Assembly: GCA_015832175.1 (NCBI GenBank)
Contig: WJXW01000017.1
Span: 620,001 to 684,000, forward strand
Length of the DNA stretch: 64,000 nucleotides
Direction: 5' to 3'
Source of the DNA: Paraphaeosphaeria minitans
Taxonomy: Eukaryota > Ascomycota > Dothideomycetes > Pleosporales > Didymosphaeriaceae
In this document: in pieces, positions 33,484-43,019 of the stretch
How the letters are laid out: every line of letters starts with the position of its first letter
How positions within the stretch are numbered: the stretch's first letter is position 1
The notes under the pieces: generated by a model
Seen by the model: only the letters and a program-made list of their open reading frames with translations
Database searches by the model: none
Told to the model about the DNA's origin: nothing
Position numbers and translations under genes: made by a program

Positions 33484-34787
33484 ATGACCGACCGGCAGGC
33501 ACCAACCCTCTTGAGTATACCTCCAGAGATCATCGACGACATCGCAAGCGAGCTCGTTGACGCGGACCTTACATCCTTGCATGCCGTCAACCGGGCTCTG
33601 TTCACCAGTACCAAGTATGCCTATGCCAAGCGCTTCTTGACAGACGCACATGTCTTCCTCCACCCGGTGAGCTTCGAAAAGCTGGAGAGTCTGGCAAAGG
33701 ATCCAATCTACGCCAAACACGTCTATAATGTTACTATCTCGACTTATGTGCTTCGTGCGCGAGAGGACCGTCGCAAGGGAACAAGTATGTGTACGGCCTG
33801 CCACTCACTGTCATCCGAACGGCTTACTCTTAGACAGGCGTCAAGCCTTTCGAGAAAGGAGATAGGTTCCTTATCGAGTCTGCGGACCAAGCGATCGCGG
33901 CAGCACTCAAGAAGTTCACGGGCCTGAAGTCACTGACTATTGCGGATTTCCCCCGCGACAACGGACCACCTGCTTGGGGTATCAACCAACTCGATCGCAC
34001 TGTTACGTTCAAACGTGGCAGTGGAGTCGTCACCGAGTACACCACCCAAGATGACCTCAAGGTCTGGCCCATGCGTATGATGGCCCTTGAGGCTTGCCTG
34101 ACCGGCATGTCGTTTGCCAATCTTCCGGCTCATGTCGAGCTGAGGATGATTCTTGAAGGTACTGCGCCCCGTCCCCTTTCCCCCAAAACACAATTTCTCT
34201 TCCGGCGTGCCCTGGCTTCCGCTGCCCACATCACGACCAACCTGGATACCTACGCGGAGACCGGAGAAAACACCAACTGGCTTGAGATGATCAACCCGAA
34301 ATCTTTGGACTTCGACTATGACACGCCAGCCTGGACGCCTGTCGACGTGGCCCCTAGCCTCTGCCTGGGAAACTACAATCACATCACAAGCCTGAGGATT
34401 GTCAACGCAAAGGCCAACGGAACGGAGCTGAATGAATTCCTCGGAGCACACGTCGGCAACCTTCGCAAAGTTGACCTGCAGAACGTTTGCTTGTTGTGGA
34501 CGGATCCCGGCAACTACCCATGGAGGCCCGTCTTCCAGACTCTAGCCAAGGTCAGCAAGCTGCACTATCTGTGGCTCACCACACTTTCGGCATTCCCGAT
34601 CAATCGTACCGACAGGAGGCTCAATCCGTGTGCAGTCCAGGAGGTGGCTTGGAAGTGCAAGTTGCACGCCCGCTATGTCCTTGAGATTCTTTGCGACTAT
34701 TACGTCAGGCAGGGAGCTATCGGAGTCTGGGTGGATATGGACTACGTGGAGGAGAACATGATGCAGAAGCACGGAATTGTGATCTGA
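33484..34787 (+). CDS. F-box-like protein
   Basis: Two exons, 33484-33784 and 33838-34787, give 416 aa. The N-terminus TLLSIPPEIIDDIASEL, then LTSLHAVNRALF, has the Leu-Pro-x-Glu-Ile start and helical spacing of an F-box, the part that binds Skp1 in SCF ubiquitin ligases. The remainder has no clear repeats but includes leucine-containing segments (LRKVDLQNVCLLW, LHYLWLTTLSAFP) reminiscent of degenerate leucine-rich repeats used for substrate binding. The intron is inferred from GTATGT at 33785 and ACAG at 33837. The gene stands alone in 6 kb of gene-poor DNA; such F-box genes are numerous and fast evolving in fungi. The substrate is unknown. Confidence 0.75.
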
Positions 34788-37010
34788 TCCGAGCAACGAC
34801 AAGGACAGGTGAACTGGAATGATGTTTTGGGGGACTATGAATTGAGAAGCTTGCTACAACTTTGGGTTGGTCGTTTGAACCACCCTTGAAAGTTTGTGTA
34901 GCGTCACGGAATTACATCAAAAATTGACACTCGCCATATATTTCCTCCCAATGCGTGATCTTGGAAGTCTTTGGGTCCACATGAAGTACGAGGATGATTG
35001 CAGTCAACCTGTGTAACGAGTACCGGCGCCAGCCCACTGATATGTCGGTGTTTTAGAAACACCCTCACCCTCACTAGTTGCTCCCGAATGTGAAGTTTGA
35101 CCTGGATCCATAGATTTGTCCCACGGCCATTCCATGGGTGGTTCATGAGATGTCGGCAGTGCTGTGATGAGTAGCTAACCCCGATACCTTCTTTAGCTGT
35201 TCCGGAAGCTTTTTGTCTTGATAACCGATTGCTTGTATGAGGATGTCGAGAAGCTTTTGATCTCATCGTGGAAGTTCCGAAGCTTCTTCAGCGCAAAGAT
35301 CCTCCACTATAGGCGTACCCATATCAAACGGAAGAACTTCAAAAAAGGCCGTTGATGAGACCTTCGAGAACCTCCACGAGCTGAATGTTTGTGAAGCAAA
35401 AGGTCAACACCAAAAGGCTTCGTAAATGTGAGATATATATCGCGACATCCTTTGTATAACGCTCACTTGGTTTTGTCTGCCAAGCTATTCTTGCGTCTCC
35501 TCGTCATTCGGCTGACTCTATCCGTTCGGTCAATGTTATGACTTTGAAGGATGCTTCTAATAGCCTGTCGTTCTGGCGACCACTTCCATGCGATTTTGTT
35601 CTCACAAATGCTTCACAATATTGTCCAAAGTCTCTTTCGCGTCCCCATGTTCTTCTTGAGGAACCTTCAAGTCATGGTCCGAGATTTCGGAGTCTACCTA
35701 CTTAGTCCGGCTGCTTTTCTCCAACGCGAGAAACGCAGGCCAAGTAGATCAAAGCGGAGTCGACAAGATTCGAAATCCTCACTATACACGCGAGGCACCC
35801 GGACACAGCGAAAACATCCCACGTAATGGTCGAAAGAGATAAAGTACCGACTACAACGCCCATTGGCTCTGCCATGGTCTTCTAGGTGTGAAGGACAACC
35901 AAGTAGGCCGATTCTTCGTTATCGGAGCCACAGTGACATCACAGCTGGATCTTATATGTCTGATTACGGGAAACAATCGTCGTCCCTTCATGGTTGATAG
36001 CTCGCAAACAACTTTACCACCCATGCAAAGTGATTATTGATTAGGCGAGTGGGAATGATCGATCGCACGTACACGCATGTGCCACGCGTGGATTGTGGTT
36101 TCCCGTAAGTTTGTGAATGCGAACCGGATAATATAATAGAGCAGCATGTCTAGATACATAAAAGATGGAAGAATTGCACGATCTTCGAATCCACACCAGA
36201 AATTGATTTACGTTCTGATAGGCATTCGAATCGTGTAAGCACAAATGTTGGTGACACAGCCAACATCTCGACAGCGGAAAAACATGGGCTTGTTGCAGGC
36301 CAGAATGCCGGCAGTATGAGTTATATGGTAAATCATACAAATCCTAAAGAAAAGATCTCAGAAGAGGAGATATAGGCCTGCCGCGATGCGATTTTCATAG
36401 TTGTCCCTGCCGTGGATCGTGGATCGTGGCTCGATTAAAAGTGCCAAGGGCGAGGGTATTGTTGGGCCTGTGAGTGAGTGGATCAAAGATAATGAGAACC
36501 GGCAGTCCAGGGAAGTGTACCTAAGACAATGTTGGCCATGTTCTTGACGGAATATGTGGAAGAAATCTCTCAACATGACAAAAGACTCCTAGTCGACTTG
36601 CTATGTGATCATTGAGAGGACAATCGATCATGTGCCGTATGTGTCGTAAGATCCCAGGGAAAGATAGACAAAATGGGCAGCGACTGCCGCCCAATATTTA
36701 GAAAATGAAGCGTTACGGTACCTATAGCTGGGTGGTAGGTATTAGCAGACCAGCTACTGTCTTGCTGTGGTGTCCCGGTGTTTATTCACGCCCAGCTGCT
36801 TTACCATCAACACGTAGGCACAAGTTGTTCGCGTTTTTGGCACTCCGCCGAGGTTCTGTAGGTACCAACTGCATGGGTGGGACAACAATTGTGAACCCTT
36901 GTTGGGTTAAAACCAACGGCGGTCAATGACTAAGCTTCACTGGCGCGCACCTCCACCTGTCATTCCGAGCCTCTTGAACATCCTCGGAACATGTGCACTC
37001 CCGCAGCACC
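34788..37010. other. Gene-poor region, no gene seen
   Basis: About 2.2 kb without a convincing gene. Frames at 34904-35266 (minus) and 35551-35826 (plus) are the longest but show no motif. Composition is AT-richer than the coding regions. Confidence 0.45.
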
Positions 37011-38170
37011 ATGACACGCAGCGCGAACTTCTCCCTGGACACTCTCGGGCCTTTCATAGTCTGGCAATTTATCATTCCCTATGTGCGTTTCCCACCTCCT
37101 CCCTTCGTTCTCAAGATTAACCACAAGAACAGGCCGCAACATGGATGCAATCCATCTTCTACTCCATCTTCATTCGCGCGGGCGAACCCAAACCCATGCC
37201 CGGTAGCCCACGTTTCATGAAGCACCGTCGCCAAATCCTCATCGCAACCTATCTCGCGTACTTCTTTTTCACCATCTATGAATCCGACTACAACCTCCAG
37301 AACTCCAGCAACGTATACAACGACCTCGGCGTGCCCATCAACGTTACCGATAACGCGGTGAACTCGCGCTTCCGGCGACTCACGCTGAAGTACCACCCAG
37401 ATAAATTTACGCTGAAGGATCAAGCGCGTGCAACGGATTTCTATAATCACTTAAAGAGCGCAAGGGACATTGTATTGGATCCGGCGAAGAGGTGGGCGTA
37501 TGATAGATTTGGACCGAGGATTTTCTATTCCTGTTCCAAGTGCATCACCATCAAGGAGTACATGGACAGCGCGCTGTTTGTAGCGATGGGAACGTACGGC
37601 GCGCTGTTCCTGTTCCTAATCGGCACGAACGCGCTCGGCTTCCTCAGGGATGGCGCGTACTGGAGATACCTCGCTCTACTGGCTGTGGCCGCGTACGACG
37701 TCCGCACCGCCATGCGCCCAGACCACCCACCGTTCATCGCGCAGTGGCTGAATCCGCTCGTTACGGGGTTGAAGCTTCGGCCGGCATATCTCCCATTCCA
37801 AGTTACCAGCATCGTGAAGAAAGCGAGTATCTCCGCGGCACAGTTTCTAGGTCTGTTGATCCCGCTGTATCGTGACGATCCGCAGAAGCCGGCAAAGGCC
37901 ACCGAGGATACGGACGAGTCGAGGCATAAGCAGCTTGATCGACTTGAGGCTGTGATACAGGCGGGTAATCAGGACGTTACGAGGATCTTGGAGCTGGAGT
38001 CTACAATCTTCAAGGAGAATGAGAGGGCGAAGGGGGCGCTTAGGGGGGCGATGACGACGTACATGGTGCAGAATGTGATTCACCAGGAGCCGGAGGTGAG
38101 GAACGCGATCGGACAGAGGATAGGGCGGAGGAGGGCTGACGCGCCGCATGGAGCGCAGGGAACAAAGTGA
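37011..38170 (+). CDS. J-domain membrane co-chaperone of the ER (Erj5-like)
   Basis: Exons 37011-37082 and 37133-38170 give 369 aa. A hydrophobic N-terminal segment (FIVWQFIIPYA, then ILIATYLAYFFF) is followed by a J domain whose HPD motif (YHPDKF, His112) would stimulate an Hsp70 partner. After it come three hydrophobic segments (FVAMGTYGALFLFLIG, YLALLAVAAY, and a weaker one) and a charged coiled-coil tail (LDRLEAVIQAGNQDVTRILELE). This layout, an N-terminal anchor, J domain, further membrane helices and a cytosolic tail, fits yeast Erj5-type proteins that work in ER folding homeostasis; the assignment is by architecture. The first exon of 24 codons is needed to give a normal start. Confidence 0.8.
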
Positions 38171-38415
38171 TGGTTGGAGTCGGATGATACCCTTTTTGCA
38201 AGCTATATCTTTGTTTAACAACTTAGCACCCTCTACATCTACACATATGGCTCTGTGAATGTGAACACGGAACCAGGTCAAGTGCGTGGATGCTCATATG
38301 GACTGAAGTCACTCTACACTCGAAAAAATTGAAAAGCCAACCTAAATACGTCTAGCATCCTTGTTGGCCTGAAAGCAAACCTACCGATTCAAGAGGAGAT
38401 TGCTAGAAGATGTAT

Positions 38416-39444
38416 CTAGAAAGATAGCACCCATACATCCTTCAGCCGCTCATTGTTCTCACCCAGCCCTCCATGCACCACCACACTGTCATTCCCCTCC
38501 TCCGCCTTCAGAACATCCGCATCAAACCAGCCCCTTGGATCCGGCACCCCGTCACCGCCATCCGGCTTCAACTTCGTCCACCAACTCTCCACAATATCAT
38601 AGACCCACGCATCACCGAGCATCTTGCCCGCGCCCGCATGTCCCAGACTGCTCGGATCCCTCTCCCCAAACAGCGTAAGCAGCTTCTCTTTCTGCCCTAT
38701 CCGCACAGGAAGCAGCGCACACACGCTCCTTGCCTCAGGGCCGTGATGCCCATCCGCCTCGAACGTCTCCGTAGACCACGAGTCAGACGCTACATCGTAC
38801 ACGTCCACGCTACCACCCTGCTCCGCCGTCCCATCGAACCCGTGCATGCGATACAGCTTCCCCCGGCTGTACGCAATGCTCGCGCCGCCCCGCTGCGGGC
38901 CCGGGGCATCCGCCCCCTGCGTCCACACGCGCGCCGCGACGTCGAACATCCAGAGGTCGGCCAGCCGGCCCGAGGCGGGACACCCGGCGTGCACGAAGAG
39001 CGTGTCGCGCCCGTCGGACGCAACGGCGTGGTACGATCGCGCGGGGGGATACGGCCGCGAGCTGTCGGCGGGCTGGCGCCGGGTCCATGAGGCGGACGCC
39101 GGGTCCAAGGCCCACACGGCGCCGCGCTCCTCGATGGCGGCCATGTCGGTGCCGCCGCGCCCGGAGAAGAGGTGCATGCGGCCGGCGACGACGGCGGAGG
39201 CGCTGCCCACGCGGGGCGAGGGGGCTTCGCCGTGGGACTTTGTCTCGAGCGTCGGGCTGGCCGTGTTCAGGGGGAGGACGTCGAGCGCGGCGTCGACGGG
39301 CTGCCGGGGGTGCACTTCGCCGCCGAAAATGTACGCCGTGGTGTCGATGACAGAGAGGGCTTGCGAGGAGCGGCGCAGACGCTCCGCCTCGTGCAGGCGC
39401 GCCCACTTGCCGTTGTGGTGCCAGAGTGGTTTGGTGACGGGCAT
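38416..39444 (-). CDS. Kelch-repeat beta-propeller protein
   Basis: A single exon of 342 aa. Kelch units are visible as repeated hydrophobic-Gly-Gly, then Tyr and Trp patterns: AYIFGGE, MHLFSGRGG, LFVHAGC followed by LADLWMFDVAARVW, LYRMHGFDG followed by VDVYDVASDSW, LLTLFGERD followed by DAWVYDIVESWW, and VVVHGGLGENNERLKDVW. About six blades are expected. Fungal relatives are often labelled as similar to plant nitrile-specifier or epithiospecifier proteins because of this propeller, but I see no proof of that activity. The gene converges with the J-protein gene, 245 bp between stops. GC content is very high in the middle (38880-39320). Confidence 0.85.
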   Translation of the reverse strand: MPVTKPLWHHNGKWARLHEAERLRRSSQALSVIDTTAYIFGGEVHPRQPVDAALDVLPLNTASPTLETKSHGEAPSPRVGSASAVVAGRMHLFSGRGGTDMAAIEERGAVWALDPASASWTRRQPADSSRPYPPARSYHAVASDGRDTLFVHAGCPASGRLADLWMFDVAARVWTQGADAPGPQRGGASIAYSRGKLYRMHGFDGTAEQGGSVDVYDVASDSWSTETFEADGHHGPEARSVCALLPVRIGQKEKLLTLFGERDPSSLGHAGAGKMLGDAWVYDIVESWWTKLKPDGGDGVPDPRGWFDADVLKAEEGNDSVVVHGGLGENNERLKDVWVLSF

Positions 39445-40408
39445 GCTGGTGTGGTTAGTGGGAGGTGGTGTTAGCAGACATCATATGCGAGATAGGTTTT
39501 ATGGTGTTGAGCACCCTGATGAAGCGCCTACCATGTGTGCAGTGTTCCCGCGAGTTGCTGGCTTGTTTTGGTGACGGCACGGCCCCGCCTCCGCACTTGC
39601 ATGCGCTAGGTGGGTATAGGTAGGTGGTGGCGGCGGTTTACCTACGGTATTAGTCTAGATGGTCGGGCTTATCAGATGGAGTAAAACACTGACCGACGAT
39701 TCAAATTGGATTCCTTGTAGCGGGCTTTGCTGCACTTCGACGGTGGATTCTGACGCTGGACTATCATCACACTATACACATGCCAAGGTAAAGTAGAGTG
39801 AGCTACTAGGTAATACATGATCAGGTGTGCGCTAGGATCCTGGCGTTTCGTATCAGTCACTGTCCACAAGTACATGCGACTGATATCTACCGGTTTGAGA
39901 AGAAAGTGCAAGCTCAGGGAGAAGTAGGTAATGCCAGCTGATTGGATTGGAGAGTCGAGTCGTTTGCGCTGTACCTATTGTAAGCGCGTTCAACGACCTC
40001 GGTCCTTGTTAGCTTTGAGACTGGGCGTCTCTCCTGGCAATCAAATCCTCCGTTCGCCAGTCAATCGGGGCCATGCCGTCTTGCTACAAAACTTAGTCGT
40101 AACTGACCATAGTCTGACCGACAAGTCTGTTGGCTATCCTGCACGACCAACGGCGGCGGCCTTACATGGCCCGAACCTTGACCAATGTGGAATCGTAGAC
40201 GCGAGTAATTAGTTAGTCACAAAGAAGGGTCTCGGGACTACAAGCGTGGCATCATAAGCTCACAACCTCACTCCATGCGCCCTGTCTGACATGATTCAGT
40301 ACTATCTCGCGGGGATTTTTGCGCCGGCATGAGGACCAAAATCCGCCTATATAAGGCCACAGCCCTTCAAGTAACGACTGCACTCCATCAACAGCTGCCT
40401 GATCGAAC
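39445..40408. other. Intergenic, divergent promoters, no gene seen
   Basis: This stretch lies between the kelch gene (minus) and the next plus-strand gene. It has GGTAGGTGG-like short repeats near 39605-39625 and a TATATAAGG box-like element near 40350, about 60 bases before the ATG at 40409. Confidence 0.5.
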
Positions 40409-41290
40409 ATGTCCGCGCATCCCGCTCCAAACCGGCAGCTGGATCAGCCTGCGGGCGAGATGCTCGCTGGGCGACCTAGTACGCTGCCTGCCACCCTTCT
40501 CGACGGTCAGGCTCCGCCCTACGATGCGACGGAAGCGCAGATAGAAGAGCTGCCCGAGTATGAGCCACCGGCGCCTTCCTACGAGCGCGAGGACCACGAA
40601 GTGCCCCTCCACACATACTACCTTCGCGCTCCGGACAGAAAGAACCTCATGGCCGTGCCGTACGGCCCCTCGGCGCCCGGCTCGTTCAAATTTACCTCGC
40701 GCAGCTCCCGGCCGTTTTCCAAGAAGCCCGAGATGAAGGTCTGGCGCTCCCGTCGCGCAAGTGCTCCTACCGAGGACGAGTACGTAGCTGGCATATGGTT
40801 CGACACGGACGGGCCGCTGCCCTGGTGTCCTCGCGCGCGCTTTGTTCGACAGGATGCAACGCAAGGCAACCAGACGTACAAGATGGAAGCGCGGAACTTT
40901 TCAGACTGGACCCTGTCCGTGGACGGGACACTTTACTCTTGGATCCTCGAGGCAAAGCCTTTCTCGCTGGTCCTGCGTCCTTGGGGGAGGCAGGATGCAG
41001 TTGCACGCTTCAACTTCTCCGTCTGCGGACTGGTTGCTACGGGAGGTGCCGAGGTCGGCGACTTGACCATATATCGAGCTGGGCTGTCGCGAGACACGGC
41101 AGGCGAGGATGTCATCCTATGCGGTCTGGTGACAGCCCTTTTGCAGTTCAAGAAGATGGGAAGGCATTATAAGAACGAGCCATGCGCGGTTGAGCAGCGT
41201 GTCATGTTGCCTGAAGAGCGAGTTCCCCTCCATCGAAGCGGAGTAGGGCAGTTCTGGTCGCACCAACAGGATGGATCTACGATAGGATAG
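40409..41290 (+). CDS. Conserved fungal hypothetical protein with PPxY-like motifs
   Basis: A single exon of 293 aa. The first 70 residues are Pro-rich, with APPYDAT and LPEYEPPAPSYE, short motifs that resemble ligands of WW domains (Rsp5-type). The rest looks like one beta-rich domain: TYYLRAPDRKNLMAVPYGP, then EYVAGIWFD, YKMEARNFSDWTLSVDG, YSWILEAKPFSLVLRPW, and DVILCGLVTALLQFKKMGRHY. I do not recognise a named family. A TATATAAGG element about 60 bases upstream and the absence of introns support the chosen start. Adaptor or endocytosis roles are only a guess from the PPxY-like motifs. Confidence 0.65.
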   Translation: MSAHPAPNRQLDQPAGEMLAGRPSTLPATLLDGQAPPYDATEAQIEELPEYEPPAPSYEREDHEVPLHTYYLRAPDRKNLMAVPYGPSAPGSFKFTSRSSRPFSKKPEMKVWRSRRASAPTEDEYVAGIWFDTDGPLPWCPRARFVRQDATQGNQTYKMEARNFSDWTLSVDGTLYSWILEAKPFSLVLRPWGRQDAVARFNFSVCGLVATGGAEVGDLTIYRAGLSRDTAGEDVILCGLVTALLQFKKMGRHYKNEPCAVEQRVMLPEERVPLHRSGVGQFWSHQQDGSTIG

Positions 41291-42085
41291 CTCAATAACT
41301 TTGAGCATGAGCTCTGAGGGATGTTTCCGGGGAGAGTTGTTTCATTGCACACCGTTTGTTCGACGGTGTTTCGAGCGTTGCTCCGTCTACGGTCGTCGAG
41401 TGAGGGACAAAAATCACGAACGAGCGCATGCAGCAGCCTGGCAGGGTAGTAGTCAACAAAGACTTCGAAACCATTGTCCCAAGCAAAGCAGAGGTTGTCG
41501 CGGCCCACACGGCATGCCGTCGTCATGGCCGCAATGTGTCTACCATGGAGCTCGGTTGCGGCCGCAACCGTCAGAATGCATGCTTGAGAAAGCGACACTG
41601 TCTCGAGGCCACGGACCCAAACGTCGAGTCAATTCCCGAGACGAGGAGAAACATGTGGTGGCCCGCGCACAGGCTTGTTCGATCTGGGAATACGATAGCA
41701 TTGTGGCGCGCGATGGAAGACAAGACGGAGTGAGGGAGAATGCTCGTTGGGTGAGACGTGGGGATGGAGTGTCGGGGCGTCATTGCTGCGATGAATGAGG
41801 ACGCCAGTGCAAAGCAGAGCCAGAGCGGACGAGATTGGTTCTGGTGGGCGACATGGGCGACGGGCGACGGGCGATGGGCTATGGGCGATATTTTAGTTCT
41901 GGGCCTCTGATCGAGATTACTTCTAGAGATTGGCCAAGCGTGCCGAGGAACACGCAGGCGAGCGAGCGAGCGAGGATGGGCAAATAGACGGCATTCTGGC
42001 CGGCACGGTTCTTACAACGGCCGTCGGGCGAACCATGGACGGGAGGCGTTTGTTGACATGTATCGTCTGCGTGCTGCGACGACTG

Positions 42086-42120
42086 GGTGCTGGGTGCTGG
42101 GTGCTGGGTGCTGGGCGCCG
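42086..42120. repeat. (CTGGGTG)n heptamer repeat
   Basis: Five units of the seven-base repeat CTGGGTG end in a diverged CTGGGCG. Confidence 0.9.
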
Positions 42121-42307
42121 GGTTCAGACAGAAGACGGCGCCCACCAGTGCCAGCGCCTCCAGTGGCCGGGATTGCGCAGAAACCGTAGACGAGACATGC
42201 AAATGTGCGGAATTGCATGCGAGGAGCGCCCATGCCTGGCCCGCGGATGACCGGGATCGCCGCTCTGTCACCCAGGCGGCATTGCTGAGCCTGCCGTGAC
42301 GGTGTGC

Positions 42308-42412
42308 ACTCTTCTGGCCTGGCCTGCGCTGTCCTGTCCTGGCCTGCGCTGTTCTGTTCTGTTCTCTTCTGTCCTGTCCTGTCCTGTCCGGTCCTGTCCT
42401 GTTCCGTTACGC
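42308..42412. repeat. (CTGTC)n pyrimidine-rich pentamer repeat
   Basis: About twenty five-base units (CTGTC, CTGTT, CTGGC, CTGCG) lie in tandem on the plus strand. Confidence 0.85.
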
Positions 42413-42532
42413 CTCGTCCAGGGCTTCTTCCCTCCGACTTCCACGGGGTTTTGGTGCGCGCAGCTTTGGTCGTCCTTTTGTTCTTGCATCGTGCTCTAAC
42501 CGTAGCCTGCGGATCCTCAGACGCTCCGTCTC

Positions 42533-42616
42533 CACGTCCCACGTCCCACGTCCCACGCCGCTCCACTCTACTCCAACTCCACTGCTACCCTACCTTACCC
42601 TACCCTACCCTACGCT
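42533..42616. repeat. (CGTCCCA)n and (CTACC)n short repeats in the kinase leader
   Basis: Three CGTCCCA units at 42533-42556, then CTACC/TTACC units at 42585-42616. The second is a CCCTA-like run but too short and impure to be a telomere tract. Confidence 0.75.
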
Positions 42617-43019
42617 ACCGTTCCTCCACACCCACACACACACTGCTGTCGCCAGAGCAAACAGCTCGTCCCTTCTTTTCGCGCTCCTTTCTTTGACAAG
42701 CCAGCCGGGCGTGCCAGTGTTCCCGTGCCCCTGTACTCTCCCACGCCTGCCCCGACCCACCACACCACCGCGTCGCTCCTTCCTCCGAGCCCACATCAGA
42801 TCCGACACCGACACCACCACCACAACCACCACCGTGGCTCTGCCATCGCTGCCCTCGGTTGCCAGCCAGCCTCTCCGGAGCCCACCGTGAGGAATGGGCC
42901 GCTGACGCCCTGCAATCGCCTCCACCGACGTACTCGGCTCCGCTGCATCGCCAGCACACGCACCTCGACGCACGCCTCGAGTACCCTACCCGCGCCTGGC
43001 CGATCCGCGCCGCCGCGCC

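Larger units (their letters stand above)
41291..43019. other. Non-coding stretch, probably including a long repeat-rich leader of the histidine kinase gene
   Basis: No coding frame with motifs is seen in 1.7 kb. From about 42085 it is full of short tandem repeats and from 42500 it is strongly pyrimidine-rich, typical of promoters and 5' leaders in filamentous fungi. Confidence 0.55.

Noticed and set aside
42585..42616. CCCTA-like run that might be interstitial telomere sequence
   Set aside because: The unit is five bases (CTACC) with substitutions, not the six-base TTAGGG repeat, and only about 30 bases long.
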